From NCBI GenBank assembly GCA_964477115.1, contig CAYZCY010000004.1, positions 1-62,574 on the forward strand: a stretch of 62,574 nucleotides of DNA, written 5' to 3'. The translations under genes and the position numbers were made by a program. Positions within the stretch are counted from its first letter, which is position 1. Every line of letters begins with the position of its first letter. Shown piece by piece: positions 47,295-56,500 of the stretch. The notes beneath the pieces are model-generated. The model did no database searches and was not told where the DNA came from. It saw nothing but the letters and a program-made list of their open reading frames with translations. Origin of the DNA: RGIG3135 sp964477115 (lineage in GTDB: Bacteria; Actinomycetota; Coriobacteriia; Coriobacteriales; Eggerthellaceae).

Positions 47295-49502
47295 CTATAC
47301 CTCCTCGAAGGTAACGCCGTCGCCAAACCCAAAGACGAGCATGGCGTCGAGGTCATCAAGGGTGGGCTCGTCGGGTGCGGAGCCGACGGGCACGGACTGA
47401 GCGGTTGCAGGCGCGGTCGTTGCGGGACGGGCGGGCTCGGGGTTGGCGGACGAGAACGCAGGCTCAGGCCTTGCGGCCTGTTCGGCAGCTGCAGGCTCCC
47501 ATGCCTCGTCATCATAGGGAACGTAGGCATCGTAGATATCTACGGGAACCTCATCATAGGAAGCTGAGGAAGGTGCCGCTGAAGCGGCCTGCGTCTGCTG
47601 AGGACGCGCTGGCTGAACGCGCTCGGGCTGCGCGGAGGCCGGCTGCTGAGCTTGCTGATGCGCCGGCTGCTGGACCTGGGCAACAGCGCGATTTGCGGCT
47701 TCAGCCTGCTGAGCCTGCGCTTGCTGCGGACGGGCAGCGGCGGTGCGGACGAAGTCTGCAGAAGAAGCATTGCCGCCCGCCTTGGAAAAGCGGAAGCTCA
47801 AGGGTTCGCCGCATACCTGGGCAAAGGAGTTCTTGAGCTCATCGACGATATCGGGCTTCTGAACGGCCTTGAAGGCGAAGTCGTTTTCCGCGGGAAACTC
47901 GATGACGAAGGTGGCCGACTCCTCCTCGAAAATCGCCTTGGTGTTCAGGAAGAGAACGCCGTAAGCGGCCTTCACCCTTTTAAGGGTGCCGAGCACCTGC
48001 TGCCAGGTGCGCTGCAGGGCTGCGGGATTATTCAGATTGGCAAGCACCGCTGTCGAAAGCTCGCCTGCAGCAGATGCGGCAGCGCTGGCAGCTGGGACCA
48101 TCGCCGCGGAAGGCTCAGCTGATGATGCGCTTGGCGAAGATGCAAAAGATGCAGCCTCGTGCTGGACGGGCTGCGCTTGGGAAGCATTGAGCTGGGCCTG
48201 CTCAGCCTGCGAGCCCCATGGCGCCTGCTGGCCGCGCGCATCACGTTGCGCCTGGTCATGCTGGGTTGCGCCCAGCTTCCCCATTCCATTCGATGCGACC
48301 TCAAAAGGCGCGCCAGCACCCGCGTTTGCGGACATGGCCGAAGCCGCATGCGCGAAGGAGACGCCTCCCTGCTCCAAGCGCTCGATGCGCTCTGCGAGGC
48401 CCTCGAGGGTCAGGTCGGATTCAGGGCGAACCATGCGCGTCAGCGCGATCTCGAAGGACAGGCGCGGGTTGGTGGAGGTTTTGAGCTCAGCGCTCAGGTC
48501 ACCGAGCACTCCCAGCAATCGGGCAAGACGATCGGGCCCGAACATCTTGAGCTCCTCGGAAAGCTCGCGACGGCCCGCCTCGCTCACGTCAAGCGCCACG
48601 TCGACGCCGGCCAAAGACATCACGTACATGTTGCGAATATGCTCCGCGAAATCACGCGTGAACTGGGAGAAGTCGGCGCCGGTCTCAACGAACTCCGCCG
48701 TCCAACGGAAACACGACGCCACGTCACGCGTGCCTACGAAGCGCACGATTTCGGCCAAGTCGCTCGAAGCGAGCGAGCCAAGCATGCGCTCGGCAACCTC
48801 AAGGCTTACCTTCCCCCCGCCGAAGGCAATGAGCTGCTCGAGCGAAGTAAGGGCGTTTCGCATGCCGCCCTCGGCGCGATGCGCCACCAACTCGAGCGCC
48901 TCGCCCTCGAATTCAACGTCCTCGGCAACGCAGATGGCACCTAAGCGCGACACGATGGAGTCCGTTGAAATGCGGCGGAAGTCAAAGCGCTGGCAGCGGG
49001 AATGGATGGTCTCGGGGACTTTCTGGGGATCGGTGGTGGCCAGGATGAACACCACGTGACTCGGCGGCTCCTCAAGTGTTTTCAGCAGCGCGTTGAACGC
49101 AGCCGTCGAAAGCATGTGAACCTCGTCGATGATGTAGATCTTGTAACGCCCGCGCGTGGGGGCAAACTGCACGCGGCCGATGATTTCCTCGCGAACGTTT
49201 TCGACACCCGTGCGGCTTGCTGCGTCGAGCTCGTACACGTCGGGATGCTCGCCGTTGGCGATGGCCTGGCAATCCTCGCAGCTTCCGTCGGGTTCGGCCG
49301 TGGGGCCCTTTTGGCACAGAAGCGCCTTGGCAAGCAAGCGCGCCGTGGTGGTTTTGCCCGTGCCGCGCGGACCGGTGAACAGGTAGGCGTGACTTACCTT
49401 GTCCTGCGCGATCGCGTTCTTGATGGTGCGCTCGATATGCTCCTGACCGACGACGTCCTCAAAGATCTGCGGTCGGTACTTTCTGTACAGTGCCTCAGCC
49501 AT
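47295..49502 (-). CDS. dnaX: DNA polymerase III subunits gamma and tau
   Basis: Clamp-loader ATPase of the replisome, 735 residues. The N-terminal AAA+ module has Walker A GPRGTGKTTTARLLAKAL, the zinc module (CQKGPTAEPDGSCEDCQAIA), Walker B IIDEVHMLSTAAFNALLKTL and the SRC-like arginine finger region SRCQRFDFRR. Beyond about 370, the tau-specific part is Gln/Ala-rich and ends in an acidic segment. No A-rich slippery site of the E. coli type is visible, so a separate gamma form is not supported. It is the first gene of dnaX-ybaB-recR. Confidence 0.96.
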   Translation of the reverse strand: MAEALYRKYRPQIFEDVVGQEHIERTIKNAIAQDKVSHAYLFTGPRGTGKTTTARLLAKALLCQKGPTAEPDGSCEDCQAIANGEHPDVYELDAASRTGVENVREEIIGRVQFAPTRGRYKIYIIDEVHMLSTAAFNALLKTLEEPPSHVVFILATTDPQKVPETIHSRCQRFDFRRISTDSIVSRLGAICVAEDVEFEGEALELVAHRAEGGMRNALTSLEQLIAFGGGKVSLEVAERMLGSLASSDLAEIVRFVGTRDVASCFRWTAEFVETGADFSQFTRDFAEHIRNMYVMSLAGVDVALDVSEAGRRELSEELKMFGPDRLARLLGVLGDLSAELKTSTNPRLSFEIALTRMVRPESDLTLEGLAERIERLEQGGVSFAHAASAMSANAGAGAPFEVASNGMGKLGATQHDQAQRDARGQQAPWGSQAEQAQLNASQAQPVQHEAASFASSPSASSAEPSAAMVPAASAAASAAGELSTAVLANLNNPAALQRTWQQVLGTLKRVKAAYGVLFLNTKAIFEEESATFVIEFPAENDFAFKAVQKPDIVDELKNSFAQVCGEPLSFRFSKAGGNASSADFVRTAAARPQQAQAQQAEAANRAVAQVQQPAHQQAQQPASAQPERVQPARPQQTQAASAAPSSASYDEVPVDIYDAYVPYDDEAWEPAAAEQAARPEPAFSSANPEPARPATTAPATAQSVPVGSAPDEPTLDDLDAMLVFGFGDGVTFEEV

Positions 49503-49601
49503 ATCAAACCCCTCAATGCCCCGAAGGTCTCAAACGCCCGAATCGTTTTTCCGCTCGACTTTTTCGCAGACGACGCAGTGGTGCCCGCAAGCGGTGCCCG
49601 T

Positions 49602-50267
49602 TTAAGCCTGCTCCTTAGGCTTGCGCGCGGAAAGCGCCGCCTTGACGGCACCGACGACCGCCGGGGCAACCGACACGCCCACGATGCCCAAGACGATCAT
49701 CTCAAAGTGCTCCTGCACAAACGGAATACCGCCGAAGAAGTGGCCAACCAATACGAACAGGGTAACCCAGGAAACGCCGCCGATGACGTTGAAGAAGGTG
49801 AACCTTGCAAAATTCATGTGGCCCGTGCCCGCAATAAAGGGGGCGAAGGTGCGGAAAAAGGGCATGAATCGCGTGATGACGATGGTGAGTCCGCCGTACT
49901 TCTCGAAGTACTCGTCAAGCTTTTGCATGCGCTCGGGAGTGAGCGCCTTGACCTTGCCCGAGTCGATGATGCGGCTGCCGAAAAAGCGCGCGATCCAGTA
50001 GTTGGAAGTGTTGCCCAAGATGGCTGCCGCGTAGAACACGAGCAGGGTGACCACGACGTTCAGGCCGCCGCCGTCAGCCGTGAACACACCCGCCGCGAAG
50101 AGCAGGGAGTCGCCCGGCAGGAAGGGGAAGAACACGAGGCCCGTTTCCACGAAGACGATGAGGAAAAGCGGCGAATACACCCAGATGGGACCCAGGGCCA
50201 CAATCCAGCTCGCAATGAAGGTGCGCGGGTCGTGCAGCAGGTCGAGGAAGAAGTTGATGATGCTCAT
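49602..50267 (-). CDS. DedA-family membrane protein
   Basis: A 221-residue integral membrane protein of the DedA (SNARE-associated) family, with about five membrane segments. The family motifs FVETGLVFFPFLPGDSLLF and TRFMPFFRTFAPFIAGTGHM (as RFMPFFRTFAPFIAG) are intact, carrying the acidic and Arg residues needed in E. coli YqjA/YghB. Members are lipid-carrier or phospholipid flippases or proton-coupled transporters; an undecaprenyl-phosphate flippase role is known for some relatives. It lies 100 bases upstream of dnaX. Confidence 0.92.
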   Translation of the reverse strand: MSIINFFLDLLHDPRTFIASWIVALGPIWVYSPLFLIVFVETGLVFFPFLPGDSLLFAAGVFTADGGGLNVVVTLLVFYAAAILGNTSNYWIARFFGSRIIDSGKVKALTPERMQKLDEYFEKYGGLTIVITRFMPFFRTFAPFIAGTGHMNFARFTFFNVIGGVSWVTLFVLVGHFFGGIPFVQEHFEMIVLGIVGVSVAPAVVGAVKAALSARKPKEQA

Positions 50268-50285
50268 GAAAACCTTTCAACGCCC

Positions 50286-50308
50286 GTAAAAAAGGCGCCG
50301 CAAACGAC
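50286..50308 (-). terminator. SRP RNA terminator
   Basis: On the minus strand GGCGTCG-UUUG-CGGCGCC, including one G/U pair, is followed by UUUUUU. It begins about 20 bases after the closing stem of the SRP RNA. Confidence 0.75.
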
Positions 50309-50328
50309 GCCGTAGTGATCAAAATGTA

Positions 50329-50433
50329 AGTATCCCGAATAGGCAGGGCGCTCGTCAGCGGTCCCTTATGGCTGCTTCCTCCCGGACCTGACCAGGTTCG
50401 AAACTTGGCGCCGCCCGGCCCATGCGGGATACT
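50329..50433 (-). ncRNA. ffs: Signal recognition particle RNA (small bacterial type)
   Basis: About 105 nt. The closing stem is AGTATCCCG (50329-50337) with CGGGATACT (50425-50433). On the minus strand the universal apical domain reads CCTGGTCAGGTCCGGGAGGA then AGCAGCC, with the symmetric and asymmetric internal loops that bind Ffh and the GGGAGGAAG-type tetraloop region. It pairs with Ffh to target nascent membrane proteins. It is followed by an intrinsic terminator and located upstream of dedA-dnaX, a common place in Gram-positives. Confidence 0.95.
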
Positions 50434-50525
50434 CAAGTGCAACTAGGTAGTATAGAGGATGCGGGGGAGATTTAGCACCCGCACGACAAATACTTCATAT
50501 CCTGCAACAGGCCACCTGTCGCTTT

Positions 50526-51728
50526 CTACACACGCGCCGTGCCACCGGGATCGATGTCCATGGTCTGGAAGTGATTGGCCATCCAATCGTTGTCGTAATG
50601 CCTTGCGCAGAACTCGGTGATGGCGTTATCGGGTTCCATGCCGGCAAGGCGCTCGCTCCAGCAGTCGAGCGCAACCAGGGTCATGACACCGTTTGCCACC
50701 ATGAAGGCAGTGACCACGGCGGTAATGCTGTAGCGCCACTTCCAGGGAATCATGTTCACCAATTTGAGCATGCGCGGCAGGCACAGCTTGATCCAGAACA
50801 CGCCGAGCACACCCCACATGCACATAAACTTGAAATTGGTGCGGCCGCCGATACTCATGAAGGTGCCGGTGTAATCCCAGGCCGTCACGCCGAAGGCAAG
50901 TTCCATGAACCAGCTGACGAAGAATTCGAAGGCACCGCCGATAAGGGCACTCACCAAAAAGATCAACACGACGTTGCGGTCATGGAAGCGATTGAGCGCA
51001 ATGGTCATAAGCACGGCGCCAAAACCGTATATCGGCGAGAACTGGCCCCACAACATGCCCGTGCGATTTTGGTACACACCCGGCTCGACCACAATCATGT
51101 GATAGGCAACTTCAACCACAATGCCCAGCACGCAACACACCACGAAGATCCAGAAGATATTGAAGAAGTCGAGGCGAATATAGCCCTTGCCCGTTTCGTC
51201 GAGGCCAAGCGTACCCTCTTCCACATCTTCACGCAGCTCCATCTTGCGCAGCTTGCGTTGAAGCTCGCGCTCCTCGGCAAGCGAAGGATCGATGTAGGAG
51301 AGCAGCACGATCTGCGCCGCAATCACCAATCCGGGAACAATAAGGTAGCCGCTCATGCCGAAGAGCATCATCAGACACAGGGTTACGCCGATAGTGCACA
51401 CCAATATCGCCTCGGCTAAATGCCGCGCACCGCGACGCTTGTTGCGAAGCAGGCGAACGCCAAGCAGAATGCTCATGGCAACCACAGCAAGAGCCAAAAG
51501 ACTGACCAGCACCACAACCACCTGGGTGATCATGGTGTAGTCCCCCATCATCTCGCCGGTGCGGAAAGCCCTCGTCAAGCGCACCGCAGCGAAAGCGGCG
51601 TCACCGACAACACTTGCGCCAACTAAGATAAAAACAACGCCGATAAGCTTGAGGCCAAGGGGAGTTTTTTTGGGATCGAAGTCCCTAGCCGAGCTAATAG
51701 TTTCTTGCTCAAGGTATCTGCCGCTCAT
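50526..51728 (-). CDS. COG4905-type membrane protein (CmpB-like family)
   Basis: A 400-residue polytopic membrane protein. Four hydrophobic segments fill the N-terminal part (about 25-145), then a charged cytoplasmic segment (SLAEERELQRKLRKMELRED), then the conserved C-terminal core of six or so helices with SPIYGFGAVLM and AFEFFVSWFMELAFGVTAWDY. That core matches the family often annotated as putative ABC transporter permease (PF06541), whose function is not established; no ATPase partner is adjacent. The ATG at 51728 is one base after the stop of the CLC gene, with AAGGAG inside that gene, so the two are translationally coupled. Confidence 0.8.
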   Translation of the reverse strand: MSGRYLEQETISSARDFDPKKTPLGLKLIGVVFILVGASVVGDAAFAAVRLTRAFRTGEMMGDYTMITQVVVVLVSLLALAVVAMSILLGVRLLRNKRRGARHLAEAILVCTIGVTLCLMMLFGMSGYLIVPGLVIAAQIVLLSYIDPSLAEERELQRKLRKMELREDVEEGTLGLDETGKGYIRLDFFNIFWIFVVCCVLGIVVEVAYHMIVVEPGVYQNRTGMLWGQFSPIYGFGAVLMTIALNRFHDRNVVLIFLVSALIGGAFEFFVSWFMELAFGVTAWDYTGTFMSIGGRTNFKFMCMWGVLGVFWIKLCLPRMLKLVNMIPWKWRYSITAVVTAFMVANGVMTLVALDCWSERLAGMEPDNAITEFCARHYDNDWMANHFQTMDIDPGGTARV

Positions 51729-51729
51729 A

Positions 51730-53127
51730 TCAGGCTCCTTGCTGGCTGGCCTCAAAGCGGGCGACAGCCTTGGGAAGAGGAAGCTTGCTCCCCATGAAGG
51801 CCGAAAGCAGGAGCACCGGCGCAGCAGAGATCGGGAAGCACAAAAACAGGAGGAGCGTAGCCAAAACGGGCTTGCGCATCACGCCGCCGACCACCGCACC
51901 TGCACCGACCGCAGCCGCGAGCACCGGGTCAACCCCCATGATGAAGGCGCATCCATAGCCAAAGGCCACGCCAGCAAAGATCACGGGGAAGAAATGACCG
52001 CCTCGCCAACCGAAATTCACGCATAGCGGAGTAAGCAGCACTTTGACGAAGCCCGTGGCAAGAAGCATGAGGCCCAAACCTGCCGGGACTACCGCTGCAT
52101 AGCCATCATTCTCAGGCCCGAAAGCCAAAGCACCCCATTCAGCCCACAGCTCCATGAGTTCATGGATCTGATGCTCGCCCGAGAACATAGTAAACGGAAG
52201 GAAGGTGCCGCACAGGCCGAGCACGGCTCCCGCAATGACGCCCTTGATGATGGGCTTGCTGCCAATGCGCTGCGAAAGCGCATGCGTGCCGTACTCGCCC
52301 ACATGGAAAAGCCAACCGCCAATGCAGCCCAGCACCAGCGCGGGAACAGCAGCTTTCATCTCGCCGCTGCCCCACGCAATCCCATCGAAGCGAGGAAATC
52401 CCACTCCCCCGCCGCCCACCTTGTTGAGCGCGAAGAAGATACCGAAGGCGCCTGCCGCAGCCACGATGTAGGCTAACACGCGCACCCACTTCGGGAAACG
52501 CTTGCTTAGCACCTCGCCTGCTGATTCATCTAAACCCTCCAGGGGAGCGGCGATGGCAAACAGCGGCGCACTAAAGATTGCCGACATGGAGGCCACGGTG
52601 CCAGCGGCGGCAAGCTCGCGGAACTCGTCGCCCAAAAAGCGCAGCTTGTTGCCGATGCCCGTGCACAAGCCGGCGATGATGCCGACAAGGCCCGCCTCCG
52701 GGCCAACGCTGCCGCCGAGGACGAGCGGGACGATGGCGCAAAGCGCACCGGATTTAACCTTGCCCGTGTCATAAGCGCCATCCTGCTTGACGCGCGCCAT
52801 AACGGTCATCATGTCTTCGGGGACGCCCTCGTAGCGCTTCTGACACAAACCCACGAGCAGGCCTCCGGCGGTGCACACGATAAGCGGAAGATAGCCTATG
52901 CCAAGTCTCTCGGGTAAGGCGGTCCACAATAGATCAATCCCCAAGTTCATGAGGAACAAGAAGGCCCAGACAAAGGCGCCCGCCACCGCGCCGATGACAA
53001 GAACGGCAAGCAGAAAGATCAGGTAGTTGCGGTAAGGGATGCCCTGGAAAACGAGTTCTTTAACAAGCGGACTCCCAGTCGATCCATCGACCTCGCGAGC
53101 GACCTCGTTGCTACCTGCAAGCCCCAC
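51730..53127 (-). CDS. CLC-family chloride channel/transporter homologue
   Basis: A 465-residue CLC protein with about ten to twelve membrane helices. Family landmarks are LGGSVGPEAGLVGIIAG (helix F start) and GWRGGHFFPVIFAGVAFGYG (helix N). In the H+/Cl- antiporters the first motif is G-R/K-E-G-P, with a gating glutamate; here it is GSVGP, so Val141 replaces that residue. The GSGIP motif is not evident either. I choose GTG 53127 because GGAGG is seven bases upstream; a TTG two codons earlier is too near to it. It is coupled to the COG4905 gene. Confidence 0.85.
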   Translation of the reverse strand: MGLAGSNEVAREVDGSTGSPLVKELVFQGIPYRNYLIFLLAVLVIGAVAGAFVWAFLFLMNLGIDLLWTALPERLGIGYLPLIVCTAGGLLVGLCQKRYEGVPEDMMTVMARVKQDGAYDTGKVKSGALCAIVPLVLGGSVGPEAGLVGIIAGLCTGIGNKLRFLGDEFRELAAAGTVASMSAIFSAPLFAIAAPLEGLDESAGEVLSKRFPKWVRVLAYIVAAAGAFGIFFALNKVGGGGVGFPRFDGIAWGSGEMKAAVPALVLGCIGGWLFHVGEYGTHALSQRIGSKPIIKGVIAGAVLGLCGTFLPFTMFSGEHQIHELMELWAEWGALAFGPENDGYAAVVPAGLGLMLLATGFVKVLLTPLCVNFGWRGGHFFPVIFAGVAFGYGCAFIMGVDPVLAAAVGAGAVVGGVMRKPVLATLLLFLCFPISAAPVLLLSAFMGSKLPLPKAVARFEASQQGA

Positions 53128-53144
53128 GGGCAAACCTCCAAAAA

Positions 53145-53535
53145 CTACTTGCTTGCTTCTTTGCTTGCAGCCTCGGCTTCAAGACCAGCCTTCTCGTCAG
53201 CCGCAGCCTTCTCCTCAGCAGCCTGGGCCTCACGAGCGGCCTGGNNNNNNNNNNNNNNNNNNNNNNNNNNNNNNNNNNNNNNNNNNNNNNNNNNNNNNNN
53301 NNNNNNNNNNNNNNNNNNNNNNNNNNNNNNNNNNNNNNNNNNNNGAGCCGACGGCGTAATTAAACAGGTCGATCTCATCAGCCGACAGAGCTATGGCGTC
53401 ATCTTCGCTCTCGATGGCCTCAATTACCCAAACGCCCTCGAATGCCGGAGTCTTTTCCTGCTGGCAGCCAAACAGGACGCCGAGCGAAAGAAGCATTGCG
53501 CAGAAGATAAGCGCGATCTTGGTCATTTTCTTCAT
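53145..53535 (-). CDS. Small lipoprotein interrupted by an assembly gap
   Basis: The N-terminal part, from the ATG at 53535, is MKKMTKIALIFCAMLLSLGV then LFGCQQEKTPAFEGVWVIEA: a signal peptide with lipobox LFGC, then a short beta-like domain (EGVWVIEAIESEDD). After the 100-N gap the frame resumes as an Ala/Glu/Lys-rich coiled stretch (EAQAAEEKAAADEKAGLEAE) ending at 53145. The two parts are not in register across the N-run, as expected for an arbitrary gap size. It lies between the CLC gene and the large secreted protein on the same strand. Function is unknown. Confidence 0.75.
53245..53344. other. Assembly gap, 100 N, inside the lipoprotein gene
   Basis: Exactly 100 N. The left flank encodes low-complexity Ala/Glu repeats, which may be why assembly broke here. 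Confidence 0.99.
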
Positions 53536-53571
53536 GTCGTTTCTCCTCTACAAGCAAATCCTATGGGTTGT

Positions 53572-56500
53572 CTAGCTAGCCAGTGAGCGTAGGTAGCTCA
53601 TGACGGAGTTGATGGCGTCTCCGTACGTGTCCACACCGTTTTCGTAGGCGTTGCCAAAGCCCTGTGCGTCAGCCCAAGACTGCGCCTCGGCCATATACGT
53701 CTCCGCATCGGCGCCGGCGCGTGGGTCAGCCGCAGGAGGCTCGGCCTTCACCGCACAATATGCAGCGTACATCATGCTAATGAGCTGCTGCTCGGTGATA
53801 GGCTCGGTGCGATCAACGAAACCATGGGTTGCAACGTAGACCGACCACGCATTGTTCAGGCGCGTGGCAGCTTCGGCGAAGGCTGCGTGAGTGGAACTCG
53901 GAACTGCGGGCTGGGAATCCTGCGAGGTGACGGACGACTCAGGCGCTGCCTCGGAGCCGGAGTCGGAAGCCGAATCGGACTCATCGGCTGCGGCCTCGCC
54001 TTCGCTTTCCGCATCTTCAGCAGCTGCGTTTTCGGCGGACTCACCTTCGCCAGCCTCGGACTGAGCGGGATCGGTTTCATCGCCGCTTGTCGTATCGATG
54101 GGCTGCACTATCACGTTCAGGGAAGCGCGCACCGAAAGGTCCGAATCCTTGGTGTAGCCGTTTTCGCCATAAGTCTGGTTCGGGCTGGTGATGTAGGAGT
54201 ACACGCCGTCTTTAATATGGTAGACGAGCAGAAGCTCGGTCTCCTTGTCAACGTTGCCCAGCTTGAGCATGGTGTGACCGCTTACGGAGTTTTCCGTGAC
54301 CTCGGCAACGCTTGCATCAACGGAGCTTCCATCGGCCATATAGACCTTCCAACTGCCATTGGCTGAGCTAAAGCCCGTATACTTGGCGCTTGCGCCCGTG
54401 CTGTCGGTTGCGGCCACGTAGCCCGCAACGCTGACGTTGTTCGAAAGGTCATAACTCGCGTTTTCGGACACATAGATGGTGTTGTCCTTAGAGAGGAATT
54501 TAGAGCTCACCGAGGTGACGGCGGTGAAGGCCAGAGGACGCGAGGGGTAGATGTTTACGGTGTAGTCAACGCTCGTGGCCGTATCCGCGTACACGGCATC
54601 CTCGTACACACAGGGAATGCTGGTCTTCAGGGCAGCCAGGAGGTCAGTGCCCGTCTTGAGGTTTGCGTCTTCGCTGCAGTATTCGGTGGTGGGCACTCCG
54701 AGCGCGTTGATGGCGGCTTCGTCCAAATACGTGCTTGCAAAGTCATTGCGCAGGGCATCCTGGGCGCTCACGCTGCTCGTTCCGCCGGCGTCGCCAGTGA
54801 CGTCATAGCCAATGGCAGCCACAAAGGTGTCGTGGGGGTAGTCCACGAAGTCGTCGATAGCTGCACCGTCGTCGTAGTACTCGCCGTCAAGGGCAAAGAT
54901 CATGACCTTGTAGCGCACGGCGATGGGACAATCGTATTCCTGGCTTACCGTGGAAACCGAAGTGGTGGAAACCTCCGTGCCGATGGAGTAAGGCGGCACT
55001 TCGGTGGTGCTGCTAGAGCCGAGACCTTCGCTGTATTCTTCGCTTTTGGACTCAGACTCGCTGAAGGTGAAAGCGTCGGTCAAAGACCACTGTCCGGTCG
55101 CCTTGAAGTCGATGGTCTCTTCTACGAGCTTGATACTGAACTTGGTCGAGGAGTTGCCCTCAATGCCGTAGCTTTGACCCATGGTATAGGCGTCTGACGA
55201 AGTGATCGTATTGGTTGCGGAAGAGCTGTTGGTGTGAGAATAGCTCGAGGTGATCGACGAGGTGGTGCCGTTGTCGTTGGTTACGCTCTGCACAAGGGCA
55301 ACCGGCTTGTTTGACGAACTTACAGGCTCCATCGTATAGGTGGTGCTATCCGCGATGCCGGCGAATTCAAAGTCATAGAAGACAAGTCCGAAGCTGTTGT
55401 AGTAATAGCGCTGCTCAGCACCGCGCTGATCGGTGGTGGTGACAATGCTGTAGAACAGGGGGCCTTCTATATCGCTCAGGTTGTACAAACCTTCGCCGTA
55501 TTTGCCATCCAAAGCGCTCTGGATATCGTGATACTCGCTAAAATCGCTCGCTTCAACGTTGCCGAAGGATCGGGATGACATCTTCCTGCGCTGGGCGGCC
55601 AGCTCATCCGTAGCCGCATCGATGACATCGCTCATGGAGTTGGCCGACATCAATCCGGTGGAAGAGGCCCAGGCATTGCTGTCCTTGGGGCCGTCGCTAA
55701 CCGAGCCGTCGGTCTGATGCGTGAACTGGTAGAGCAGATCGGTATAGTGGCCGCTGCCAAAGGCGCTGTCAAAACCGGTATCGGAGTTGTCCCAGTAGGC
55801 GCCTTCCGCTTTGATCACGTCATAGGCGAACTGACCCCAGTTGAAGAGCACGCCCTGGTTGTAGACGGCGCTTCTGAACAGGGTCTCTCGGTCATCGGCG
55901 CTCACACGCTGGGAGTAACCGCTGAACACGTCGGTAAAGGCAAGCGTCTGGCCGTCGGTGGCATTGACCACCATAAAGCTGGGCATGAACAAAGGTTCGC
56001 CCTTTTCGTTAACGTTGCTGTCCCAAGGGATGGCGCTCTTCACGCAGGTCACCGTAAGGGAGCCGTAGAGGCCCAGGTGAGAGCTCGTGGAGGTCATCTC
56101 GTTGGAGGCATCGAGCATTATGTAGGCCGTACCCTCGGGAATGAAGATGGTACCGCTCTGGTAGGTCTTGTCCTGCGGGAAGGTTTCGTAATCCGCTTCG
56201 GAAACCACCCACTGACCAGCCGGCAGTTCCTCGTTGTTGGCATCGAAGCATCGCGCGCTCATGTCGTTGTGCATGGTGCGGCATTCACCGCAACTCGACG
56301 TTACCGAAGCGGTGTAATACAGCATGCCCTGGTCGGCAAGATCCCTAGCATCGGAGTCGAGGTAAACGGTTGCCACAAAATCGACGTCGTCGGCGTAGCA
56401 AGTGGTGTCTTTGAGGTAGTCGTAGTAGAAGGACTGGCTCAGGCTGGTGGTGCTTGTCTCACTTGAAGAGAAGTTATCACCGACAACCGTGCCGACATAG

